From: Clostridia bacterium
GTDB taxonomy: Bacteria > Bacillota > Clostridia > Oscillospirales > CAG-382
Direction: 5' to 3'
DNA length: 32,867 nucleotides
Assembly (NCBI GenBank): GCA_900757905.1
Contig: CAAEPN010000138.1
Span: 1 to 32,867, forward strand
Shown: piece after piece, positions 22,631-30,989 of the stretch
Layout: each line of letters opens with the position of its first letter
Numbering within the stretch: position 1 is the stretch's first letter
Notes under the pieces: model-generated
Told to the model about the DNA's origin: nothing
Databases searched by the model: none
The model's input: only the letters and a program-made list of their open reading frames with translations
Made by a program: the position numbers and the translations under genes

Positions 22631-24697
22631 ATGGCAACCACGGTTAACATCAAAAACATCAAAAATGTGTGTCTTCTCGGACACGGAGGAAACGGAAAGA
22701 CGTCGCTCGTCGAATCCATGCTTTATCTTGCAAAAGAAACCGACCGTCTCGGCAAGACGGCGGACGGAAATACAGTAAGCGATTACGATCCGGAAGAAAC
22801 CAAACGAAAGTTTTCGATTTCCGCGTCGGTTTTACCGATCATGTGGAAGGGCAGTAAGATAAACTTTGTTGATACGCCCGGTACGCTCGATTTTGCCGGC
22901 GAGGTCATGCAGAGCCTTCGCGTGTGCGGAACAGCGCTCATTGTTATGGACGCGAAAAGCGGCGTGGATGTCGGCAGTGAGCTGGCATGGGAAAGAGCTA
23001 CGGCGCTCGGCGTGCCGAAAGCGTTTTTTATCAACAAAATGGACGACGACAACGCTAATTTCGGCCGCACCATCGAGCAGATGCGCGAGGTGTTCGGTCA
23101 GGCCATTTGTCCGGTAGCCATTCCGATCATTGTGGATCGCAAGCCGCTCGGCTTTGCCGATCTTATCACCATGAAAGGCTATGAATACGTAAAAGACGGT
23201 TCTCAAAAGGAAATGAACATTCCCGAAGAGAGCATGCAGAAGATTTTGGGCTTCCGCGATATGCTTATGGAGGCTTTGGCGCTTACCGGTGACGATCTAA
23301 TGGAAAAATTCTTTGCCGGCGAAGCCTTTACCGAAGAAGAAATGTCGGCAGCCATGAATAAGGGCATTATCGACGGCACCATCGCGCCGGTCATGGTCGG
23401 CTCGGCTTCCACTCTCATGGGCATTGCGCCGCTACTTAACATTATTGCTGATTCTTTCCCGAATCCGCTTGACCGCAAAGGAGAGCGGAATGAAAACGGC
23501 GAAGAGGTAAAGCCTGACCCGAACGGTGAAACGGCGGTATTTGTATTTAAGACGATCGCCGACCCGTTTGTCGGTAAAATGTCGTTCTTCAAGGTCATGA
23601 ACGGCACGCTGAAAAAGGATATGACGCTGACTAACTTAACAAGCGGCCAAGCGGAAAAGTTTGCACATATTTACGTCATGCGCGGCAAAAAGCAGACTGA
23701 AGTGGACGAAATGGTATGCGGCGATATCGGTATGACGCCGAAGCTTGTTGCAACCGGTACAAACGATACGCTCGGCGGCAGCAAGAAATACGCGCCGGTC
23801 GAGTTCCCGCATCCGTATATGCGTATGGCGATCGTTCCGAAAGCGAAGGGCGATGAAGACAAGATCTCAACGGCGGTCGCACGCATGTTAGAGGAAGACC
23901 CGACGTTACGCTATGAAAACAATGCCGAAACCAAGCAGATGTTGTTGTACGGTTTGGGCGATACGCATCTCGATGTGGTCGTATCCAAATTAAAGTCGCG
24001 CTATGGTGCAAGCGTGGAGCTTGTGGAAGCGCGCGTTCCGTACCGCGAGACCATCAAGAAGCGCGTACAGGTCGAGGGCAAGCACAAGAAGCAGTCGGGC
24101 GGCAGCGGTCAGTACGGGCATGTCAAGATCACGTTCTCGCCCGGCGAAGCCGAGGGCTTGACCTTTACGCAGAGCGTCGTTGGCGGCAGTGTGCCGAAAG
24201 GCTTCTATCCGGCAGTCGAAAAGGGACTTCTGGAAGCCATGCAAAAAGGCGTTCTTGCAGGATTCCCGGTGGTAAATCTTGCGGCTGACCTGTTCGACGG
24301 TTCGTATCATCCGGTGGATTCCAACGAAATTTCGTTCAAGCTTGCGGCAAAGCTCGCCTACAAAGAGGGCCTGCCTAAGGCTAATCCGGTCATCTTAGAG
24401 CCGGTCGGAACGCTAAAAGTCCGTGTGCCGGACGGCCTTGTGGGTGACGTAATCGGCGACTTGAACAAGCGTCGTGGCAGAGTGCTCGGCATGAATCCGG
24501 ATGAGCATGCCAAAGGGCGCACGATCGTAGAGGCAGAGGTACCGATGGCGGAAATGGCGAACTACACGATTGCTCTTCGCGCATTATCCCAAGGACGCGG
24601 TGTGTTTGACTATGAGTTTACGCGCTATGAGGAAGCTCCGGCCAATGTGGCGCAAAAGATTATCGAGGACGCCAAGAAGAATGCCGTGGAGGAATAA
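22631..24697 (+). CDS. Elongation factor G-like GTPase (EF-G paralog)
   Basis: A 688-residue translational GTPase with the domain order of EF-G: GTPase domain (1 to about 275), domain II (about 300-370), and domains III-V to the end, including GSGQYGHVKITFSP and the C-terminal YEFTRYEEAP. The P-loop is GHGGNGKTS (17-25) instead of the GHxDAGKTT of housekeeping EF-G; DTPG (81-84) and NKMD (135-138) are intact. This P-loop and the block GNTVSDYDPEE are typical of the second EF-G-like subfamily widespread in Bacillota and Actinomycetota, whose role is not settled. The ATG at 22631 is chosen since AAAGGGG (about 22616-22622) lies at good spacing; the upstream ATG at 22613 precedes that site. No rpsL/rpsG/tuf neighbours, supporting paralog status. 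Confidence 0.88.
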   Translation: MATTVNIKNIKNVCLLGHGGNGKTSLVESMLYLAKETDRLGKTADGNTVSDYDPEETKRKFSISASVLPIMWKGSKINFVDTPGTLDFAGEVMQSLRVCGTALIVMDAKSGVDVGSELAWERATALGVPKAFFINKMDDDNANFGRTIEQMREVFGQAICPVAIPIIVDRKPLGFADLITMKGYEYVKDGSQKEMNIPEESMQKILGFRDMLMEALALTGDDLMEKFFAGEAFTEEEMSAAMNKGIIDGTIAPVMVGSASTLMGIAPLLNIIADSFPNPLDRKGERNENGEEVKPDPNGETAVFVFKTIADPFVGKMSFFKVMNGTLKKDMTLTNLTSGQAEKFAHIYVMRGKKQTEVDEMVCGDIGMTPKLVATGTNDTLGGSKKYAPVEFPHPYMRMAIVPKAKGDEDKISTAVARMLEEDPTLRYENNAETKQMLLYGLGDTHLDVVVSKLKSRYGASVELVEARVPYRETIKKRVQVEGKHKKQSGGSGQYGHVKITFSPGEAEGLTFTQSVVGGSVPKGFYPAVEKGLLEAMQKGVLAGFPVVNLAADLFDGSYHPVDSNEISFKLAAKLAYKEGLPKANPVILEPVGTLKVRVPDGLVGDVIGDLNKRRGRVLGMNPDEHAKGRTIVEAEVPMAEMANYTIALRALSQGRGVFDYEFTRYEEAPANVAQKIIEDAKKNAVEE

Positions 24698-24775
24698 GGA
24701 TTTCGCGTGAACGAAATGATCCCGTTCCGGCAAACCGGCAAGAGACGGCATCTCGGCCTGTAATATTGTTAAACG

Positions 24776-24817
24776 AAAATCCCCTATGTTTTGGTTTTCC
24801 AAGACATAGGGGATTAA
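24776..24817. terminator. Bidirectional terminator between EF-G-like and DUF815 genes
   Basis: AATCCCCTATGT (24778-24789) pairs perfectly with ACATAGGGGATT (24804-24815); the stem extends inward to about 17 bp with a TTTT loop. The minus-strand copy is followed by TTTTCGTTT, giving a good terminator for the DUF815 gene; the plus-strand side has only a weak U-run. Confidence 0.8.
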
Positions 24818-24836
24818 ATTTATGCATCCGGGAAAA

Positions 24837-26060
24837 TTACTCTTTACACATAAGCGAATCTACAAATTGCTCCGCCACGCGCGCACTCCGGCCGCCCTTG
24901 GCCAGCGCGAAAGCCTCGGCACGGGTAGTAAGCGTCGATTCGTCAACCGTCAATCCGTGCGCCTTGACAAGCGTCGAAACGATCTGTAAATATAATTCCT
25001 TGTTTGGCTTGGAGAATAGAACCGTAAGTCCAAACCGTTCCGAAAGCGACATCAGCTCTTCAATCGCGTCCCGACGGTGGATCTCGTCTCCTTCGCGCGA
25101 AGAGAACGTCTCCTTGACTAAATGACGTCGATTACTGGTCGCATAGATCACCGCATTCGCCGCCTTGACCGACGCCGAACCCTCAAGTGCCGCTTTGAGC
25201 GACGCATAGCCGTCATCGTCCTTCGCGAACGACAGGTCGTCCACAAAAAGAATGAATTTTAACGGGTTGTCGGCAATCTCACCCATAACCTCCGGAAGCA
25301 AAACAAGCTGCTCCTTGCGAAGCTCCACAAGCCGCACACCGTCGGCACGGAATCGGTTGGCAACCGCCTTGACTGTTGAGGACTTGCCGGTTCCGGCGTC
25401 GCCGCATAATAACACATTCGCCGCCGGACGGCCCTCAATGAGCGCTTTTGTATTGGCAATCACTTCGCCGCGCTCGCTTTCGTAGCCGATCAAGTCGGAA
25501 AGCGTGATCGGGTCAGGCGAGGGAACCGGCACAAGGTGTGCGTTTTCGTCCACGCGGAACATGCCGTATTTGGCATAAATGCCGTAGCCGTATGTATCCG
25601 CATGCGCAAGCCGCGCCGGAACAGTCGAGGAAAAGTCGAATATTGTGTTGTCAAAGCCGGGCAATGTGTTCGGCAGTCCGGCGATAACGAAAAGCTTGGC
25701 CGGCGTCAGATGCGTCAGAGACGAGAAAAAGGCAAGCTCGCTCATAAAGCATTCACGCATGACGTGTGAGATCTCTTTTTTAGCTGCCGCCAATCGGTAA
25801 TAGGTGTTGTCGTCACACTCCAAGCGGTCGTTTAAGTATGCGCCCAAATTGCCGCCCTCGACATATAAAGCCGCCAAAAATGCGCTGTAAGCATCAGCTT
25901 TGGCACAAAGGGCACGCTGTGAGATGTCGCCGGATTCTTTCTGCTTCGCACAAAGCTCAATAAAGGCACGAAACCGGTGCAGAACCGGCTCTTCAAGCAC
26001 CGAACGAAAGAAAACGGTTCGGGAAAAACCTAATGACAGCTGTTCCAAACTGAAGTTCAT
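24837..26060 (-). CDS. DUF815 AAA+ family ATPase
   Basis: A 407-residue cytoplasmic protein of the DUF815 family of P-loop ATPases. An N-terminal alpha-helical region (1-180) of unknown role precedes an AAA+ core: Walker A GDAGTGKSS (220-228), Walker B ILFVDDLSF (270-278), a sensor-like IYATSNRRHL (305-314) and an arginine-rich segment SSREGDEIHRRDAI typical of the family. Function has not been established for the family; AAA+ form suggests remodelling of a protein or nucleic acid. The ATG at 26060 follows GGGAG. It stands alone, convergent with the EF-G-like gene and 38 nt downstream of leuB, so it could be read from the leucine operon. Confidence 0.88.
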   Translation of the reverse strand: MNFSLEQLSLGFSRTVFFRSVLEEPVLHRFRAFIELCAKQKESGDISQRALCAKADAYSAFLAALYVEGGNLGAYLNDRLECDDNTYYRLAAAKKEISHVMRECFMSELAFFSSLTHLTPAKLFVIAGLPNTLPGFDNTIFDFSSTVPARLAHADTYGYGIYAKYGMFRVDENAHLVPVPSPDPITLSDLIGYESERGEVIANTKALIEGRPAANVLLCGDAGTGKSSTVKAVANRFRADGVRLVELRKEQLVLLPEVMGEIADNPLKFILFVDDLSFAKDDDGYASLKAALEGSASVKAANAVIYATSNRRHLVKETFSSREGDEIHRRDAIEELMSLSERFGLTVLFSKPNKELYLQIVSTLVKAHGLTVDESTLTTRAEAFALAKGGRSARVAEQFVDSLMCKE

Positions 26061-26098
26061 CTTATATACTCCCTTAGGGAAGATCTTATCTAACTGCG

Positions 26099-27184
26099 TT
26101 AACCGATAAATTCGAGGATCTTGTCGGTCATTTCCACCGTACCGAGCGGCGCATAGGCGTCGCTTCCGGTCTTGGAGGCAATGTCATGCGTGCGGTATCC
26201 CGCATCAAGCACCCGTCCGACAGCGTTTTCAATGCAGTCGGCTTCTTTTCCGAGCGAGAACGAATAGCGTAACATCATAGCCGCCGAAAGGATGGTAGCA
26301 ATGGGGTTGGCAAGGTTCTGACCGGCAATATCGGGCGCTGAGCCGTGAATCGGCTCATAAAGGCCGCGTGAGGTCGCACCCAAAGAGGCCGACGGCAGCA
26401 TGCCTATCGAGCCGGTGATCTGCGACGCTTCATCCGACAGAATATCGCCGAACATATTGGAGGTGACGATGACGTCAAACTGCGACGGATTCTTGACAAG
26501 CTGCATGGCAGCGTTGTCTACAAGCATATCGGTGCAGACCACGTCGGGATATTCCGCTGCGATCTCATGCACGGTTTTCCGCCATAAGCGCGAGGTCTCA
26601 AGGACGTTGGCCTTGTCGATGCTGATGACGTTCTTGTTGCGCTTTTTAGCAGCTTCAAAGGCGGCGCGGGCGATACGCTCGATTTCCACGCGGCTGTAGC
26701 ACTCGGTGTCATACGCTTCTGTGCCGTATTTTCCCTCACGGTAGCCGCGGTCGCCGAAATAAATGCCGCCGGTCAGTTCACGGACAATCAGAATATCGAA
26801 TCCAGCCGAAGCCGTTTCGGGACGCAACGGACACGCGTCCTTTAATGCCGGATAGAGCTTTGCCGGACGAAGATTGGTATACAGCTCCATGGCAGCGCGA
26901 ATGCCGAGCAGTGCCTTTTCCGGACGCTTGTCGCCGGGAAGCGTGTCCCATTTCGGGCCGCCTACTGCGCCGAGTAATACGCTGTCGGCAGAAAGACAGC
27001 CGTCAACGGTTTCTTTCGGAAGCGGCACGCCGACTTCATCCAAAGCCGCGCCGCCGATCAGATACGGCGTAAAGGAGAATTCATGACCGAATTTCGGGGC
27101 AATATGTTTGAGTACGCGCACGGCGCTGTCCACGATTTCCGGACCGATGCCGTCGCCGCGCAAAAGAGCAAAATGAAGCTTCAT
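26099..27184 (-). CDS. leuB: 3-isopropylmalate dehydrogenase
   Basis: Catalyses NAD-dependent oxidation and decarboxylation of 3-isopropylmalate to 2-oxoisocaproate, the third specific step of leucine synthesis. The 361-residue protein has LRGDGIGPEIV (8-18), LGAVGGPKWD, the substrate-binding region LRPAKLYPAL, RELTGGIYFG (133-142), the Asp-rich metal site SNMFGDILSDEAS and the NAD-binding YEPIHGSAPDIAG. Length and motifs fit LeuB rather than isocitrate dehydrogenase. Its ATG overlaps the leuD stop by one base (TAATG), so translation is probably coupled. Last gene of leuCDB. Confidence 0.96.
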   Translation of the reverse strand: MKLHFALLRGDGIGPEIVDSAVRVLKHIAPKFGHEFSFTPYLIGGAALDEVGVPLPKETVDGCLSADSVLLGAVGGPKWDTLPGDKRPEKALLGIRAAMELYTNLRPAKLYPALKDACPLRPETASAGFDILIVRELTGGIYFGDRGYREGKYGTEAYDTECYSRVEIERIARAAFEAAKKRNKNVISIDKANVLETSRLWRKTVHEIAAEYPDVVCTDMLVDNAAMQLVKNPSQFDVIVTSNMFGDILSDEASQITGSIGMLPSASLGATSRGLYEPIHGSAPDIAGQNLANPIATILSAAMMLRYSFSLGKEADCIENAVGRVLDAGYRTHDIASKTGSDAYAPLGTVEMTDKILEFIG

Positions 27185-27687
27185 TAGCGGATACTTCCTT
27201 TCTTGATAGATTCCACAAGACCGCCGTCGGCAATAATTTTGCCGATGAATTCCGGAAACGGCTTGGTTTCAAAGGTCTTGCCGGTGGTTTTGTCGGTGAT
27301 GATGCCTTTTTCCATGTCGGCAATTACCTCATCGCCGTCACCGATGGCTTCAGCTGCCTCGGGACACTCCAAAATAGCAAGACCGATGTTGATGGCGTTG
27401 CGGTAGAAGATACGGGCAAAGGTTTTTGCGATGACAAGTTCGACGCCGCTTTCTTTAATGGCAAGCGGCGCATGCTCACGCGAAGAGCCGCAGCCGAAAT
27501 TGTTGCCGGCTACGATAATTTTGTTGGTCTTTACACGCTCGGAAAACGTTCCGTCCAGATCCTCCATGCAGTGCGAGGCAAGCTCTTTTTTGTCGATCGT
27601 ATTTAAATAGCGTGCCGGAATGATGACGTCGGTATCGACGTTGTCGGCATATTTGATAACGCCGGATTCAAAAATCATATCTGCCAT
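27184..27687 (-). CDS. leuD: 3-isopropylmalate dehydratase small subunit
   Basis: The 167-residue small subunit completes the isopropylmalate isomerase active site with LeuC. Visible motifs: NVDTDVIIPARYL (16-28), GNNFGCGSSREHAPLA (61-76) and IAKTFARIFYRNAINIGL. It is of the short archaeal/clostridial type that pairs with a LeuC of about 420 residues, as here. It begins one base after the leuC stop and ends on the leuB start, consistent with a tightly coupled operon. Confidence 0.96.
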   Translation of the reverse strand: MADMIFESGVIKYADNVDTDVIIPARYLNTIDKKELASHCMEDLDGTFSERVKTNKIIVAGNNFGCGSSREHAPLAIKESGVELVIAKTFARIFYRNAINIGLAILECPEAAEAIGDGDEVIADMEKGIITDKTTGKTFETKPFPEFIGKIIADGGLVESIKKGSIR

Positions 27688-27688
27688 G

Positions 27689-28960
27689 TTACTTTACCTC
27701 CTTTGCGGACGCGATGTGTCCCAAAATAGCGCTTGCGGCGGCAACGGCCGGAGACGCAAGATAGACCTCCGAAGTCGGGTCGCCCATGCGGCCGACAAAG
27801 TTGCGGTTGGTGGTGGCGACAGCGCGTTCATGCGGTGCAAGAATGCCCATATGACCGCCGAGACACGGCCCGCAGGTCGGTGTGGATACAGCACAGCCGG
27901 CTTCAATAAAGACCTCTAAAAGTCCTTCCTTCAGGCAGCGTAAATAAATGCTCTGGGTAGCCGGCAGAATAATGGCGCGCACGCCCTTTGCCACCTTGTG
28001 ACCGCGCAAAATCTCGGCGGCCTCCTTGATATTTTCATAGTAGCCGTTGGTGCAGGAGCCGATAACGACTTGATCGATCTTAATCTCGTCCATTTTGTTG
28101 ATCTCGTCAATCGTATGCGTGTTTTCCGGCAGATGCGGGAAGGCGACCGTCGGACGAATCTCAGCAAGGTCAATGTCGATCACTTCGTCGTATACAGCGT
28201 CCTCGTCGGCTTTGTAGACGACCGGCTTGCGGTCGGAATGTGCGGCAATATAGTCGAGCGTCTTGTCATCTACTTCGAAAATACCGTTTTTCGCGCCGGC
28301 TTCAATTGCCATGTTGCACACGGTCAACCGGTCGGTAATCGAAAGGCTTGTCACGCCTTCGCCGGTAAATTCCATGGAGCGGTATAACGCGCCGTCCACA
28401 CCTATCTTGCCGATGATGTGCAGAATGAGGTCTTTGCCGGAAACGTGCGGCGCAAATTTTCCGTGAAGCACAAATTTGATGGCGGACGGAACCTTAAACC
28501 AAGCCTTGCCGATCGCCATGCCGCATGCCATATCGGTCGAACCGACGCCGGTGGAAAACGCGCCGAGCGCGCCATAGGTGCAGGTATGCGAGTCCGCGCC
28601 GATGACGACGTCGCCCGAAACGACCAATCCTTTTTCGGGCAGCAGCGCATGTTCTACACCCATTTGTCCCACGTCGTAAAAATGCGTTACCTGCTTATCC
28701 TCGCAGAAATCGCGGCACATTTTACATTGGATAGCCGCTTTGATATCCTTGTTGGGCGCAAAATGATCCATTACCATGGTCACCTTGTCTTTGTCGTATA
28801 CGCCGTCAAGACCGAGCTTGTTAAACTCGCGGATAGCGACGGGAGAAGTGATATCGTTGCCGAGAACGCGGTCAAGATTTACCAAGATCAGTTCGCCGGC
28901 TTCGACTTTATCAAGCCCTGCGTGAGCGGCAAGAATCTTTTGCGTCATTGTCATGGACAT
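27689..28960 (-). CDS. leuC: 3-isopropylmalate dehydratase large subunit
   Basis: The aconitase-family large subunit isomerises 2-isopropylmalate to 3-isopropylmalate using a [4Fe-4S] cluster. The 423-residue protein carries the cluster ligands Cys303 (GSCTNG), Cys363 and Cys366 (PTCGPCLGG), plus MDHFAPN (64-70) and GADSHTCTYGALGAFSTGVGS near 121-141. The neighbouring leuD and leuB and the ilv genes favour leucine over lysine-type homoaconitase. The ATG at 28960 follows AAGGAG at 8 nt; two further ATGs lie just inside. The 5' region contains large overlapping hairpins (28994-29066). Confidence 0.95.
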   Translation of the reverse strand: MSMTMTQKILAAHAGLDKVEAGELILVNLDRVLGNDITSPVAIREFNKLGLDGVYDKDKVTMVMDHFAPNKDIKAAIQCKMCRDFCEDKQVTHFYDVGQMGVEHALLPEKGLVVSGDVVIGADSHTCTYGALGAFSTGVGSTDMACGMAIGKAWFKVPSAIKFVLHGKFAPHVSGKDLILHIIGKIGVDGALYRSMEFTGEGVTSLSITDRLTVCNMAIEAGAKNGIFEVDDKTLDYIAAHSDRKPVVYKADEDAVYDEVIDIDLAEIRPTVAFPHLPENTHTIDEINKMDEIKIDQVVIGSCTNGYYENIKEAAEILRGHKVAKGVRAIILPATQSIYLRCLKEGLLEVFIEAGCAVSTPTCGPCLGGHMGILAPHERAVATTNRNFVGRMGDPTSEVYLASPAVAAASAILGHIASAKEVK

Positions 28961-29313
28961 AAAAATTGCTCCTTTTTAGAATTCTCAAGTGTAAGCTTGC
29001 GAAAAAGTATTTCGTACAGAAATACTCTTTCGCAAGCTATCTGCAAGACGGCTTGCAGATAGCTTGATTTCGTGTCAGTTCAAGCGAAATCGATTGATAC
29101 AAAACCATTTCTTTCGCACGAAAAAAACGCAAATATTCAAATATTAAGGGTCGTCGAGGCGCCGACCCCTACCGCCGAGACGGCGGTGTGAATACGCGCA
29201 AAATATTTTGATATAACCAAAATTGCCCATTCACGCGAAACAATAAGGCATAAAGAATCAAGTTCTTTTGCCTACTTTTCTCCGAAAGAAAAGTAGGCCG
29301 AAAGAAAAGTAGG
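28961..29313. repeat. Hairpin-rich intergenic region between ilvC and leuC
   Basis: No gene is seen in 350 nt. Stems: 28994-29013/29019-29038 (19 of 20 pairs), 29033-29047/29052-29066 (15 bp perfect, sharing bases with the first so both cannot form fully at once), 29066-29072/29085-29091, 29148-29153/29163-29168, 29172-29177/29181-29186 and 29270-29281/29287-29298 (12 bp perfect). A 16-bp unit is repeated exactly in tandem at 29282-29297 and 29298-29313, ending against the ilvC stop. No T-box or known riboswitch signature and no convincing promoter for leuC was recognised. Confidence 0.75.
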
Positions 29314-30330
29314 TTAGTTGTTGATGAGCTTGGCTTCGTCGCTCCAGCTGTAGAGCTTGCGGATCTCCTTGCCAACCTTTTCGGACGGATGCTCAGCGGC
29401 TCTCTGACGCATAGCGTTGAAGTGAACCTGACTGCCGGCGTCGGACATGTCGAGTAAGAAGTCCTTGGCAAAGGTGCCGTCTTGGATGTCGGATAAAATC
29501 TTCTTCATGGCCTTCTTTGTGTCCTCGGTGATGATCTTCGGACCGGTGATATAGTCGCCATATTCGGCCGTGTTGGAAATCGAGTAACGCATGCCTTCAA
29601 AACCGCTCTGATAGATGAGGTCAACAATCAGCTTCATCTCGTGAATGCACTCAAAGTAAGCGTTTCTCGGATCGTAACCGGCTTCAACCAGCGTTTCAAA
29701 GCCTGCCTGCATGAGGGCGCATACGCCGCCGCAGAGAACAGCCTGCTCACCGAACAAGTCGGTCTCGGTCTCGGTGCGGAAGGTGGTTTCAAGAACACCG
29801 GCACGCGCACCGCCAATGCCGAGCGCATACGCAAGACCAATGTCAAGCGCGTCGCCGGTAGCGTCCTGCTCAACGGCAATAAGGCACGGAACACCCTTGC
29901 CGGCAAGATATTCGCTTCTTACCGTGTGGCCGGGGCCTTTGGGGGCGATCATGATGACATTGACGTTCTTCGGAGGACGAATGCATTTGAAGTGAATGTT
30001 GAAACCGTGCGCGAAAGCAAGCGTTTTGCCTTCGGTGAGGTTGGGCTCGATGCTTTCCTTGTAAAGCTTGGCCTGCTTTTCATCGTTAATAAGGATCATG
30101 ATGATGTCGGCAGCCTTGGCAGCTTCGGCAGAGGTCATGACCTTAAGGCCGGCCTTTTCGGCTTTTTCCCAGCTTTTGGAGCCGTTGTAGAGGCCGACAA
30201 CGACGTCTACACCGCTGTCGCGCAGGTTGAGCGCGTGAGCGTGTCCTTGAGAGCCGTAACCGATAATGGCAACGGTCTTGCCTTTTAATTTGTTGAGGTC
30301 ACAGTCGTTTTGGTAGTAGATGTTTGCCAT
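29314..30330 (-). CDS. ilvC: Ketol-acid reductoisomerase (class I)
   Basis: Converts acetolactate or acetohydroxybutyrate to the dihydroxy acids of valine/isoleucine synthesis, using Mg2+ and NADPH. The 338-residue protein is the short class I form: Rossmann motif GYGSQGHAHA (24-33), cofactor loop GLYNGSKSW (46-54), AFAHGFNIHF with the conserved His108, KGPGHTVRSEY, and metal ligands in ETDLFGEQ (Asp191, Glu195) and FECIHEMKL (Glu227, Glu231). The ATG at 30330 follows AAGGAG at 8 nt. It is separated from ilvN by 135 nt, which contain no gene and only a minor inverted repeat, so it may have its own promoter. Confidence 0.96.
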   Translation of the reverse strand: MANIYYQNDCDLNKLKGKTVAIIGYGSQGHAHALNLRDSGVDVVVGLYNGSKSWEKAEKAGLKVMTSAEAAKAADIIMILINDEKQAKLYKESIEPNLTEGKTLAFAHGFNIHFKCIRPPKNVNVIMIAPKGPGHTVRSEYLAGKGVPCLIAVEQDATGDALDIGLAYALGIGGARAGVLETTFRTETETDLFGEQAVLCGGVCALMQAGFETLVEAGYDPRNAYFECIHEMKLIVDLIYQSGFEGMRYSISNTAEYGDYITGPKIITEDTKKAMKKILSDIQDGTFAKDFLLDMSDAGSQVHFNAMRQRAAEHPSEKVGKEIRKLYSWSDEAKLINN

Positions 30331-30465
30331 GATAAATACTCCTTTGCAAAATATTGGTTTTATTTTAATTTGGGATTCGGTAAAGTCGGGAGCTTTTTAA
30401 GAAACGGCAAGCCGTATTCGAAAAAGAACGGCCGCACGCTGTCTTTGCTGCGGTGGGGCTTGGAT

Positions 30466-30987
30466 TTACCGCGCAAGTAAGCTCGAACTGCCGCGGTCAA
30501 GAGCGACAATGCCCGTTCGGCATAACTCAATGATGCCGAACGGCTTCATGATCTGCACAAACGCGTCAATCTTGCTCGGCTCGCCGGTCACTTCAATGCA
30601 CAGCGCATCGACTGCATAGTCGATGATCTTGCACCGGAAAATGTCCACGACCGACATGATTTCCTGCCGGTTCTCGGCGCTGTTTTTCACTTTTAAAAGC
30701 ATAAGCTCTCGGTCGATCGACGTGCTCTTTTCGAGAACCTCGACCTTTTTGACGTTGAACAGCTTGCGAAGCTGGTTTATCATCTGATCTCTTGCATAGC
30801 CGTCGCCGCTCATGGTAATGGTGATACGGCTGTATTCGGGCGATTCGGTCTCGCCGACCGTTAATGCGTCAATGTTGAAGCCGCGGCGCGTAAACATGCT
30901 GGTTACGCGCGTTAAAACGCCGAAACGGTTCTCAACGTATACCGCGATAACAAATTTTCCGCTTTTATCGTTTGTGTTTGCACTCAT
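30466..30987 (-). CDS. ilvN: Acetolactate synthase small (regulatory) subunit
   Basis: The 173-residue ACT-domain subunit activates IlvB and gives feedback inhibition, usually by valine. The N-terminal ACT domain is clear: FVIAVYVENRFGVLTRVTSMFTRRGFNID with the Gly-rich turn at about residues 22-36, then ALTVGETESPEYSRITITMSG; the C-terminal half (90-173) is the usual second ACT-like domain of full-length subunits. It begins two bases after the ilvB stop with GGAGG inside the end of ilvB, indicating translational coupling. Also called IlvH in other species. Confidence 0.95.
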   Translation of the reverse strand: MSANTNDKSGKFVIAVYVENRFGVLTRVTSMFTRRGFNIDALTVGETESPEYSRITITMSGDGYARDQMINQLRKLFNVKKVEVLEKSTSIDRELMLLKVKNSAENRQEIMSVVDIFRCKIIDYAVDALCIEVTGEPSKIDAFVQIMKPFGIIELCRTGIVALDRGSSSLLAR

Positions 30988-30989
30988 GC

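Noticed and set aside
28418..29062. 214-codon open frame on the plus strand
   Set aside because: Antisense to leuC and its leader hairpins; no recognisable protein features.
29641..30288. 215-codon open frame on the plus strand
   Set aside because: Antisense to ilvC; the sequence is explained by codon bias of the real gene.
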